DNA from: DASWNP01 sp036399175 | GTDB taxonomy: Bacteria; Acidobacteriota; Blastocatellia; Pyrinomonadales; Pyrinomonadaceae | DNA: 64,000 nt | Assembly: GCA_036399175.1 (NCBI GenBank) | Contig: DASWNP010000006.1 | Location: 62,001-126,000 of the forward strand | Direction of reading: 5' to 3' | Translations under genes and position numbers: made by a program | Shown: in pieces, positions 33,452 to 40,998 of the stretch | How positions within the stretch are numbered: position 1 is the first letter of the stretch | Layout: each line of letters starts with the position of its first letter | The notes under the pieces: model-generated | The model's input: only the letters and a program-made list of their open reading frames with translations | The model's database searches: none | Told to the model about the DNA's origin: nothing

Positions 33452-34804
33452 TCAGGGTTTGACCGCATAGAGTTCGAGCTTCTCATCGACGATTTCGTCG
33501 GGGATGTAGATGGCGACGGTGTGCGAGCCGCGCACGGCATCCCAGAAAACTCCGTTTTTATCGAGCGTAAAATAATGGAAGCCGACGCGCGTCGGGATGG
33601 GCGCGGGCGGCGGCGAGGCGTGCGTCAAGGCGACTCCCGGCAGACCCGAGCCGATGACGGCGTCGATAACGTCGCGCGAGGCGATTTTGATGACGCGCGG
33701 CGCGCGCTCGATGAGCTGTCCTTCGGGCATCTTGGCCTGCACGCCGAGGTAGAAACCGGCCTCCGTGAGCAGGCGCTCGTCCTGCACGCGCCCGACGTAG
33801 ACCGACTCGCGCGTGGATTCCAGAGGAATCTGCACGCAGCGCGTCGGGATGACGGTTTCTAAGAGCAGGCGTATCTCGGCGGACAGTTGGCTGAAGGTGA
33901 GGTAGAGGTCTGTGTGGTCGTAGCGGACGATATTCTTCGGGTGACGATCGACGGCGAAGGTCATCAGCTTGCCGCACAGCTCGGCCATCTCGAAGTAGAG
34001 GCGCTCGGGATGCACGATGCGCGTGCGGAAGAGATGCGCGAGGCCGGGGATGGAAGCGTTGACGGTGTTCAAGAGCCAGAAGACGGCGACTTCGGAAGTG
34101 GTGAAATCGGCGAGCGAGGTAGTGCGCTGCCGGCGCTGCTCGCCGAGCGAGCTGCTTTTGGTAATCAGGATTTCGACAATCTGCCGGAGCATGTTGACGA
34201 GCCAGGCCGAAGCGCCGACGTTTAAGGCGGGCGGGATGTAGTTTTCGTTGACGGCCAGTTGCCCTGTGGCGGTGCGCTCAAGCTCGGCGATTTTGATGGC
34301 GCTGTAGCCTTCGCGCAGCTCGTCGCCGAACAGGAGGCGCAGGTTGCTGCGCGCATAGGCGATGGTCTGCTCGTTCTGCCCTGTGGTTTCGTCGATGGTC
34401 GAGGCGGCGTCCTGCCAGTAGCGCGCCATCTGGCCGCGCGCGCCGCCGTTTGACTGGAAGCTGGCCGCGCCCGCGCGCTTCGACGGGATGGCGAGATGCA
34501 CGTCCAGATGCTCAGCCTCCGGGTCGAAGTGGTCTTCGACGGGGCGCGCATCGGGCGCAACATCGGTGAGTGGGATGTTGACGAGCAGTCCGTCCGGCAA
34601 GACGGCGCGGCAGCGCACAAGCTCGACGCGCCCGTTGGCGATGGCCTCGTGATTCAACTGAAGGTCGAGGATGCCCCACTCGTAGGGAGCGAGCGAGGCG
34701 AAGCGCGCGTTGAGCTGTTCTTCGTGGTAGTTGTCCCACTGCTGGAAGTGGTGAGGGGTGAGAAGCATCCCCTCGTTCCACAGAATCTTACGGTACGAAG
34801 CCAT
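33452..34804 (-). CDS. tssK: TssK baseplate adaptor
   Basis: 450 residues. The opening MASYRKILWNEGMLLTPHHF, followed by QQWDNYHEEQLNARFASL, is diagnostic for TssK/ImpJ/VasE. Later blocks include GRVELVRCRAVLPDGLLVNI, the central helical part around NTVNASIPGLAHLFRT, and a C-terminal domain FYLGVQAKMPEGQLIERAPR. TssK links the TssF/TssG baseplate to the TssL/TssM membrane complex. GGAGGAG is present but 15 bases before the ATG at 34804, rather far. A promoter candidate lies at 34991-35019, so tssK may start its own transcript. Confidence 0.97.
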   Translation of the reverse strand: MASYRKILWNEGMLLTPHHFQQWDNYHEEQLNARFASLAPYEWGILDLQLNHEAIANGRVELVRCRAVLPDGLLVNIPLTDVAPDARPVEDHFDPEAEHLDVHLAIPSKRAGAASFQSNGGARGQMARYWQDAASTIDETTGQNEQTIAYARSNLRLLFGDELREGYSAIKIAELERTATGQLAVNENYIPPALNVGASAWLVNMLRQIVEILITKSSSLGEQRRQRTTSLADFTTSEVAVFWLLNTVNASIPGLAHLFRTRIVHPERLYFEMAELCGKLMTFAVDRHPKNIVRYDHTDLYLTFSQLSAEIRLLLETVIPTRCVQIPLESTRESVYVGRVQDERLLTEAGFYLGVQAKMPEGQLIERAPRVIKIASRDVIDAVIGSGLPGVALTHASPPPAPIPTRVGFHYFTLDKNGVFWDAVRGSHTVAIYIPDEIVDEKLELYAVKP

Positions 34805-34990
34805 AAATTAGAGAAACGTCTCCTCCTGCCTGAAGCGTTTGTCCGAAAGAAACATCTTTAACGATGAAGCGCACAGGTGAAGAGCCAATACGTTCGGGAA
34901 GCAGCGCCGGTTTCAAACACCGCCGCAAGGCGCGGCATAAAGAGCAAAGCTGATGCGAAGTGCGCTCAAGGCATCAAAAGAAGCTTCACA

Positions 34991-35019
34991 ATTTTGTGCC
35001 TAGCCGCACGATTTGTCAA
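34991..35019 (-). promoter_or_regulatory. Sigma70-type promoter candidate for tssK
   Basis: On the minus strand TTGACA (35014-35019), 17 bases, CAAAAT (34991-34996). It sits just downstream of palindrome G and about 185 bases before tssK. Confidence 0.5.
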
Positions 35020-35031
35020 CGCAACATTGCA

Positions 35032-35154
35032 GACGATGGACGATGGACGATAGACCATAGACGATGGACGGAAGCCGTTTGAGGGATTTCGAGAAACGAT
35101 GAAGGGCAAGCCGTTTGGCTATCGTCTATGGTCTATCGTCCATCGTCTATTGTC
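35032..35154. repeat. Heptad-array palindrome G (upstream of tssK)
   Basis: Arms of GACGATG, GACGATA and GACCATA heptads. 35032-35067 pairs with 35119-35154, 33 of 36 positions matching; spacer 51 bases. The right arm ends 4 bases before the stop codon region of the FHA gene. Confidence 0.88.
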
Positions 35155-35158
35155 CGTT

Positions 35159-36577
35159 TCAGCAAAGGAGCGGGTCGGCGTCGATAGCGTGCTGACGGGG
35201 ATTTTGGGCGATGACGCCGATGGCTAGAAGGCGCACGACCAGATTGTAGGCTTCGGGGCTGATGCTGTTTTTCTCGCGCAGAAACCAGACGGTGCGCGCC
35301 ACAGAAGTATCGACGGTCGATTTCTGTCCTCCGGCCTTGACGAGCTGCGTGTAGAGCGGGTGCGGGGTGCGCGCCTGGCTGCCGATGGGCGGGTCGAATG
35401 GGTAAGGGTAGGCGGCGACGAGCAGAAGCGAACTGTTGGCGGTGGCCGTGCCGAAGGTGGCTCGAAGGGTGAGCAGCTTGGGCATCATCTGTCGCGCGGT
35501 GGCGACGGGGTCTGCGCCGCCGCTCTCGCTCTCGGCCAGCGCGGCGTACATGACGAGCGTCGGCTTGAGGTTGATGCTCTGCGCCTGAGAGTTAATCTCT
35601 CTGCATCCGCCCTGCATGGCGCGCAGACGCTGCTGAAGCGCCGTCGAGCCTCGATAGGCGCGGACGCGCTCGGCCACGTCGCGCAAGCCCGCCTCGGAGA
35701 TATAAGGCGCGTCGTCGGTGCTGATGCGGCTCATCACGCTCTTGACGGCTCTGGAGGTCTGCTCCAAAGAATCGTCGGCGGGTTGACCTGTGGGCGCAGA
35801 GGCCGCGCTGCTCGTCACAGTTGAAGTTGGGTCGCCGCTCCCGACGGACGCGCCCGTCTCCGTCGCCGCGTTGATTTCTGCGCCCGTGCCATCGACCGAA
35901 TTTGAGCTTTCTGTAGACGACGTTTCGCGGCTGTTGGCAGATTCGCGCGCGCGCCTGTTGCCGCGAAGCCGCTCCCTGCGCGAAGCGTTCGATGCGCCCG
36001 AGTCGGCGCGACGCGTCGAGGCTGCGCCGCGCGTGAGAGCGTAGAGCAGCAAGCCCGCGAAGATAATAACCACACCTGAGACGACGGCGACGATGAGCGG
36101 CGGCGTGAGCCACGCCGGAAGAGCGGAGCGCGCGGAGGGCGGCGTCTGCGGGGTCTGCCCTGTCGCGCCCGGCGAAGGCGCGAGCGCGGGCTGCGCGGGC
36201 GCGTTCGCCGTAGAGGTCTGCGGGGGAAGGGAAGCCCACTCATCATCGCCCGGCTGAGCGGCGAAACTCCCGGCGGGGCGAAGCCGGACGCGGACTTCGC
36301 ACGAGTTGCCGAGCATAATCACGTCGCCGTCGCCGAGGACGACGGGCGCGCTGACGGGGCGTCCGTTGACGGTCGTGCCGTTCTGCGAGCCGCTATCGGA
36401 GAGGTAAGCGACCGAATCGAAGAACTCGACGAGGGCGTGGCGGCGCGAGAGGTTCGAGTCGGAGATGTGCAGGTCGTTGTCGGGGCTGCGGCCGATGGTG
36501 AAGCGCGGCGTGCGAACGAACGCCTGCCGGGGCTCGCCGGTCGGGTCTGTATAAGAGAGCGTCAGTTCGGGCTGCAT
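35159..36577 (-). CDS. FHA-transmembrane protein with degenerate transglycosylase-like domain (third of three)
   Basis: 472 residues from the ATG at 36577; upstream in-frame codons only translate palindrome F. FHA domain at 1-100 with GRSPDNDLHIS, NLSRRHALVEF and GSQNGTTVNG, the phosphothreonine-binding residues. A Pro/Ala-rich linker leads to one membrane segment at about 160-182 (LIVAVVSGVVIIFAGLLLYA) and a Ser/Thr/Arg-rich linker. The periplasmic C-terminus aligns loosely with the lytic-transglycosylase-like domains of its two neighbours (LKPTLVMYAALAESESGGAD, then SPEAYNLVVRLLAIGVIAQN), but lacks the GLxQF block, so catalysis is doubtful. The topology would transmit cytoplasmic phosphorylation to the periplasm. 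The role in T6SS assembly is inferred. Confidence 0.8.
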   Translation of the reverse strand: MQPELTLSYTDPTGEPRQAFVRTPRFTIGRSPDNDLHISDSNLSRRHALVEFFDSVAYLSDSGSQNGTTVNGRPVSAPVVLGDGDVIMLGNSCEVRVRLRPAGSFAAQPGDDEWASLPPQTSTANAPAQPALAPSPGATGQTPQTPPSARSALPAWLTPPLIVAVVSGVVIIFAGLLLYALTRGAASTRRADSGASNASRRERLRGNRRARESANSRETSSTESSNSVDGTGAEINAATETGASVGSGDPTSTVTSSAASAPTGQPADDSLEQTSRAVKSVMSRISTDDAPYISEAGLRDVAERVRAYRGSTALQQRLRAMQGGCREINSQAQSINLKPTLVMYAALAESESGGADPVATARQMMPKLLTLRATFGTATANSSLLLVAAYPYPFDPPIGSQARTPHPLYTQLVKAGGQKSTVDTSVARTVWFLREKNSISPEAYNLVVRLLAIGVIAQNPRQHAIDADPLLC

Positions 36578-36589
36578 AAAAAGTTTGGA

Positions 36590-36672
36590 GGGGAAAGGGA
36601 AAAGGGGAAGGGGGAAAGGGAACAGGAAGACGTTGCTTTTAGCCTTTCCCCCTTCCCCCTTCCCCTTTCCCC
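36590..36672. repeat. Heptad-array palindrome F (between FHA genes 2 and 3)
   Basis: Purine arm of GGGGAAA, GGGGAAG and related heptads (36590-36620) and its pyrimidine complement (36643-36672). One arm has a small indel. It could also adopt purine-pyrimidine non-B structures. Confidence 0.85.
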
Positions 36673-36678
36673 TTCTTC

Positions 36679-38247
36679 TCAAGGTGTCGGCTGGGCGGCG
36701 AGCTGCGTCGAGGGGTCTGGACGCGTATAGGTTGAGAGCGGACGCATTTCGAGGCCGAAAGCCCAGGGCGTCTCGCCCATGATGGCGGCGGCGAAGAAGC
36801 GCGGCACGTAGTTTTTGTTCTCGTTCTGGAAGTAGTGGTCGAGCTTTCCCTTGTTGGCGATGAGCGTCCAGAAGGTGCGCTCTTTGGCCGAGTTGTCTTT
36901 CTCGTTGAGGACGTTGCGGAGGTCGCGCATGACGGATTCGGGCGCGCGGTTGTAACCGGCAATCGAGAGCGCGACGCTCATCGAATCGTCGCCGAAGCGC
37001 ATGATGTTATCGCGGAAATACTTGGCGGCAGCCGGTGCCATTCGGGGGACGTTAGTGCGCTCGGAGCTTGGCACGCCGTAGGCTTCGGCGGTGGGGCCGA
37101 GGAACTGAAAGAGCCCGGCTGCTCCGGCGAAGTTGTCGGTCGTGATGTTGGTATATTCGGTCTCGATGAAGGGGATGTAGAGGCCGATGACGACGGGGAC
37201 GCGGTGCTCTTTGAAGGCTTGAATGATGACGGGCGCGTGCTGGCGCGCGCGGTCGAAGATGAAGCGTGTGTCGCCGCCCCAGAGTCCGGTGCGGTTGTTG
37301 CCGATGCGCTTACTGAAGGCGTCGAGCCAGTATTTAATCTCGGCGAGCGCGTCGGGCGAGAAAGAGTATGGACGCCTGCCCATCATAATCGAGATGTGCT
37401 GTGCGCGCTGCTTGATAAACTCGTTCTTCTCCTCGTCGGTCATCTTCTGGTAGAGCTTGAGCGTCGCCGCAGGGACGATGGTCGAGGGCGGCGGCTCGAC
37501 GTTGCTGCTGAGAATCGGAGTTTCTGTGGAGGCGGAGGGCGCGTTTGGAATGGGCGGAAGCGAGCCCGTCGCGCCCGTCGGCAGAGGCGGGGCGGAGGAT
37601 GAATCGAGCGGCGAAGTTTCAGCCGGAGGTGTCTCGCTCAAAGGAGAAAGCAGCTCGTCGCCTGCGGGCGTCGTGTCGCCGGTCGAAGAGGTCGTTTCGC
37701 TGTCGGCGGTCGTGCTGGCGATTTCGTCACGGGGCGGCTCGCTCTTTTTTGAACCGGCCGTGAACTTGTAGAGAGCGAAGCCGACGCCGCCGAGCAGGAG
37801 TATGACGACGGCGATGAGCGGCAGGATGAGTGCGAGCGAGAGAGAGCTTGACGACGAGGCGGCGGGTGGCGGCGGCGCAGCAGCGTCGGGGCTCGCGGCT
37901 GGCGCGTCGACGGCAGTACCGGCTGAGGCGGCCTCTGCGGGGCGAGCGTTCAACTGGATGCGGATGGTCGTATAGTTGCCGATGCGAATTTCGTCTCCGT
38001 CGGCGAGCCTCTGGCCTTCGGCGGAGACGCTGCCGCCGTTGACGAAGCTGCCGTTGGTCGAGCCTTCATCGACGACCCAGAGCGCCTCTTCGTCGCGGTG
38101 GATGGTGGCATGACGACGCGAGAGACCCGTGTCTCCGGCGATGACGACCTGCGAGGCATCCGTCCGACCGAAGGTGACGGAGTCGCCCTCGAAAGGCATC
38201 TCGGAGGTGCCCTGCGGCGAGTTGATGATGAGCGTAACTTCGAGCAT
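36679..38247 (-). CDS. FHA-transmembrane-lytic transglycosylase protein (second of three, active-site glutamate kept)
   Basis: 522 residues. FHA domain at 1-100 (GRTDASQVVI, LSRRHATIHR, GSTNGSFVNG). One membrane segment at about 136-160 (LALILPLIAVVILLLGGVGF). A Ser/Thr/Pro-rich periplasmic linker is followed by a lytic-transglycosylase-like domain at about 290-510: LYIPFIETEYTN with the candidate catalytic Glu362, GAAGLFQFLGPTAEAYG at 375-391, ALSIAGYNRAPESV, and YVPRFFAAAIMGETPWAFG. These match the order of motifs in MltD-type enzymes. It is the only one of the three FHA proteins in which all motifs are recognisable, so it may cut peptidoglycan where the T6SS crosses the wall. FHA control by a threonine kinase is inferred. 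Confidence 0.82.
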   Translation of the reverse strand: MLEVTLIINSPQGTSEMPFEGDSVTFGRTDASQVVIAGDTGLSRRHATIHRDEEALWVVDEGSTNGSFVNGGSVSAEGQRLADGDEIRIGNYTTIRIQLNARPAEAASAGTAVDAPAASPDAAAPPPPAASSSSSLSLALILPLIAVVILLLGGVGFALYKFTAGSKKSEPPRDEIASTTADSETTSSTGDTTPAGDELLSPLSETPPAETSPLDSSSAPPLPTGATGSLPPIPNAPSASTETPILSSNVEPPPSTIVPAATLKLYQKMTDEEKNEFIKQRAQHISIMMGRRPYSFSPDALAEIKYWLDAFSKRIGNNRTGLWGGDTRFIFDRARQHAPVIIQAFKEHRVPVVIGLYIPFIETEYTNITTDNFAGAAGLFQFLGPTAEAYGVPSSERTNVPRMAPAAAKYFRDNIMRFGDDSMSVALSIAGYNRAPESVMRDLRNVLNEKDNSAKERTFWTLIANKGKLDHYFQNENKNYVPRFFAAAIMGETPWAFGLEMRPLSTYTRPDPSTQLAAQPTP

Positions 38248-38295
38248 CGGAAAAAACTTTCGTCTTCGATTAGGGGAAACGCTCTCTTCAGACTT

Positions 38296-39792
38296 TTAGT
38301 AGAGGGAAGAGAGCGGACGGTCTTGGAGTCCGAACCTCTGCGGGTTTTCGGCGACGATGCCGGCGGCGAAAAAGCGCGCGACGCGCTCGACCTGATCGCC
38401 CTTCACGACTCCGGCGTTCTTCATCTTCCAGAAATCGAAACGAAGCTGCGCGCCGGGGTCTTTCTGCTCAAGCTCGGCTTTGACCTTGCCCGCCTCGTCC
38501 ATCGTCATGCCGTAGCAGGCGACGGCGTACATGAAGTTTTCGCGCTCGAAGAGGTCGAGCAGGTCTTTCATGTAGGAGGCGGCGACGCGCGTCGAAGCAT
38601 CGGGGTCTGACATGTTGACGGGCGCGCCGCCCGGCGAATTGCTGCTGACGACGGCGGGGGGCAAGCCCCAGACGCCGCCCGCGCCGCCATCGACGAATCG
38701 CGTGCGGCTCATCGCCGTCACGTAGCCGATGAGCGGCGGCTGGATGCCCTGCACGTTGATAAACTCTCTATCGACGGCGTCGCGGTAGCGGCGCGCGCGT
38801 TCGTAGTAACCGGCGGCGGCGCGGTATTCGTTGACGTAGTTGCGTATGAAAGCGATGAAGGCCGGGTCGAAATTGTATGCGCTCTTCTGTGCTATCTGGA
38901 CGGCGAGCGTGCGCGCCATCGCGCCCATCTCGTCTGTGTTGGCTGCTCCTCCCGCGCCGGAAGGCGGAGGCGGTGCGCCGAGCGCGCCGGTCGTCTCATC
39001 CGGCATTTGAGAGATAGCTTTGGCGGCTGAAGCCTGAGTGTCGCCCGTATTCTCCTTGCCGGTGCTGCTGCTGTCGTCGCCTTTGTCCGCGCCCTCTTCG
39101 GCATTCGACTTCTCTTCGGCTTCGAGCCGGGCGCGCTCTTCTCTCTTCTCTTCGAGCGGCGATTTCTTGCGCGCGCTTGCGCCGCCGATGACTCCCGTGC
39201 CGAAGAGAATGGCGACTATCGCGCCCACCATGAGAAGACTGCCGACGACACCGGCGATAATCAGCGTCGAAGAGATTCCGCCCGACGCGGCAGGCGCGGG
39301 CGCATCTGCGCTCGGAGCAGCACCGGGTGCGGCAGCGCCTGAAGCGGCGGCGGCGTTGGCTGCTCCGGCGGCTGCGCCGGAAGCTGCCTCCGCGCTTGCT
39401 GCTGCGGTTGCCGGTGCAGGCGGCGCATTCGACGGGGGGGCAGGCGGAGCGGGCGCTTGGCTCTCGGCGGCAGCGTCGGCCTGCTCGCCTTCGGGCATCT
39501 GAAACTTGATGGTGCTTGAGCCGCCCACGCCGATGAGGTCGCCGCCCCGCAGCTTGCGCTCGGTTTTAATCGGCTGGTTGTTGACGGTCGTGCCGTTGCT
39601 GCTGCCGAGGTCGCTCACCCAGAAGCCGTCTTCGCGCCGCTCGATGACGGCGTGATATTTCGAGACGTTCGTGTCGCCTTCGAGCGCGATGGTGTTGTCG
39701 GGTTTGCGCCCGATGGAGACCATCTTCTTCGACATCTCTATCTTTCGCGCTTCCTGACCCGGCTGGCTGACGATTAGTTCTACGGTTGGCAT
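38296..39792 (-). CDS. FHA-transmembrane protein with inactive-looking transglycosylase-like domain (first of three)
   Basis: 498 residues from the ATG at 39792 (the upstream codon is TTG). FHA domain at 1-100 (GRKPDNTIALE, NVSKYHAVIER, GSSNGTTVNN). Residues about 105-170 are Ala/Pro-rich. One membrane segment lies at about 174-199 (TLIIAGVVGSLLMVGAIVAI). An acidic Glu-rich stretch follows, then a domain aligning with that of the next gene: IQPPLIGYVTAMSRTRFVDG, GGVWGLPPAVV, and VARFFAAGIVAENPQRFGLQ. The position of the catalytic glutamate is occupied by a different residue (MSRTRF against FIETEY), so this copy is likely non-catalytic and structural or wall-binding. It heads the trio and lies 48 bases before the second copy. 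Confidence 0.8.
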   Translation of the reverse strand: MPTVELIVSQPGQEARKIEMSKKMVSIGRKPDNTIALEGDTNVSKYHAVIERREDGFWVSDLGSSNGTTVNNQPIKTERKLRGGDLIGVGGSSTIKFQMPEGEQADAAAESQAPAPPAPPSNAPPAPATAAASAEAASGAAAGAANAAAASGAAAPGAAPSADAPAPAASGGISSTLIIAGVVGSLLMVGAIVAILFGTGVIGGASARKKSPLEEKREERARLEAEEKSNAEEGADKGDDSSSTGKENTGDTQASAAKAISQMPDETTGALGAPPPPSGAGGAANTDEMGAMARTLAVQIAQKSAYNFDPAFIAFIRNYVNEYRAAAGYYERARRYRDAVDREFINVQGIQPPLIGYVTAMSRTRFVDGGAGGVWGLPPAVVSSNSPGGAPVNMSDPDASTRVAASYMKDLLDLFERENFMYAVACYGMTMDEAGKVKAELEQKDPGAQLRFDFWKMKNAGVVKGDQVERVARFFAAGIVAENPQRFGLQDRPLSSLY

Positions 39793-39908
39793 CTTCAAGC
39801 AGACGTTCTTTTCGGATTCCTCACTCCTGACGGGAAGACGTTCGACTCCTCGCAGAGTTGCAGCCTCTATTTTACCCCGCCCACGCCCTTAAGCAAGGCG
39901 GCGAAGAG

Positions 39909-39998
39909 AAATGATGAATGCGGAATGCGGAATGATGAATGAAATCAAAAAGCAAATTGTCTTTATATTCCGCATTCATCATTCCGCATTCATCATTT
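39909..39998. repeat. Heptad-array palindrome E (DUF4384/FHA junction)
   Basis: Arms of ATGATGA and ATGCGGA heptads (39909-39941 and 39967-39998). One arm carries exactly one extra 7-base unit relative to the other, which shows the heptad is the unit of change. The right arm contains the stop codon of the DUF4384 gene. Confidence 0.88.
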
Positions 39999-40790
39999 GC
40001 TTTCGGCGGCGCGGCTTCGCTTGTTGAGGACGTAGCGGAGAATCAGTTCCTCGTCGGCGTTGCGGTTGAGGTTGCGCACGCGGAGGGAGAAGGCCGTGTC
40101 GCCGCGTTGCGGCTCGCTCAGTTTCTGGCGCGAGCGAACCCAGTGTTGACGAAGCGCCTGTGGCTTGATGTCGCCGCCGTCGGTGAGGGCATCGACGGGC
40201 AGGTTGAGCACGGCGTCGCGGCTGAAGACGAGCGTGTAGAAATCCTGTCCGGATTCCGCGCCGACCGTGTAGGTGCAATCCCAGGAGGTCGTGCCCTGCG
40301 GGCAGCCGGAAGGGACGAAGAACTCCTGTCCGCGCCGCAGGAAGTGCTGCCCGTCGTTAACCTGCGCGTCGGGGAAGACAATCTTGCCGGGCTGGGATGG
40401 GTCGCGCTGGCGGATGATGTAGAGGTATGCGTCCGTCGTGTCGGTCTTGACGCTGAAGCGGATTCTCTCTCCGGGTCGGAAGACCGTAATCGGATTGACC
40501 TCGATTTGCGAGCCGTTCTGCTCGACCTTGAGAATGCGGTACTGAACGGAGAGAAGCGTGAGAGGGGCACGCGGCGTGCGACGCGCGACGTTGGTCGCCG
40601 GAGGGCGCTTCGGGGTGCGCGCCGGAGCAGGAGCGGCGGGGGAACTGGGAACGGGTTTGGTCTTCGACGGAGTTTTGTTCCAACTGGGCGTGTCGTCCTG
40701 CGCCTGAAGGGTCGCGCCCGCGAGCGCATTTGAGAGCAGCAGTCCGAGCGCGCAGGCGAGGAAGCGGGGTGCGAAGCGTCTGTGCCACAT
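39993..40790 (-). CDS. Secreted DUF4384-domain protein
   Basis: 265 residues; TTGAGGT lies 6 bases before the ATG at 40790. An N-terminal signal peptide (FLACALGLLLSNALAGATLQA) is followed by TPSWNKTPSKTKPVPS and a Pro/Arg-rich linker. The DUF4384-like domain (about 95-255) has FRPGERIRFSVKTDTTDAYL, YIIRQRDPSQPGKIVFPDAQ and a closing RVRNLNRNADEELILRYVL. DUF4384 domains are beta-sandwich modules often on kinases or caspase-like proteins; their ligand is unknown to me. Two other proteins here carry one (50784-52664 and 52922-53977); the TPSWN motif is shared with the latter, so these two are probably related by duplication. Localisation is periplasmic or outer surface. Confidence 0.72.
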   Translation of the reverse strand: MWHRRFAPRFLACALGLLLSNALAGATLQAQDDTPSWNKTPSKTKPVPSSPAAPAPARTPKRPPATNVARRTPRAPLTLLSVQYRILKVEQNGSQIEVNPITVFRPGERIRFSVKTDTTDAYLYIIRQRDPSQPGKIVFPDAQVNDGQHFLRRGQEFFVPSGCPQGTTSWDCTYTVGAESGQDFYTLVFSRDAVLNLPVDALTDGGDIKPQALRQHWVRSRQKLSEPQRGDTAFSLRVRNLNRNADEELILRYVLNKRSRAAESK

Positions 40791-40998
40791 AGAAGTACCT
40801 CAAGGCTTTTAGTAATCGAAAGCGGCGCGCGTAGCCCTTTGCGGAAGCGTTGCTTCTCTCTACGGGGGCGCGCGGAGCTTGATGGAAGCGAGGTTGGTGA
40901 GAATCGCCCTGCGGCCTGAGCCTTTGCCGTCGGAGGCGAACAGCTTTCCTACTTCGGGTCTTCGGTTTACGAGTCTTCCCTGTGTCCGGTCTGTTTCG

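Larger units (their letters stand above)
34805..35158. other. Intergenic stretch: tssK promoter candidate and palindrome G
   Basis: 354 bases without a gene. It holds palindrome G (35032-35154), a promoter candidate (34991-35019) and about 180 bases of leader before tssK. I see nothing else. Confidence 0.6.

Noticed and set aside
19657..39998. Heptad arrays considered as CRISPR arrays
   Set aside because: Units are 7 bases with no spacers between them, each locus has a different unit, and no cas gene is present.
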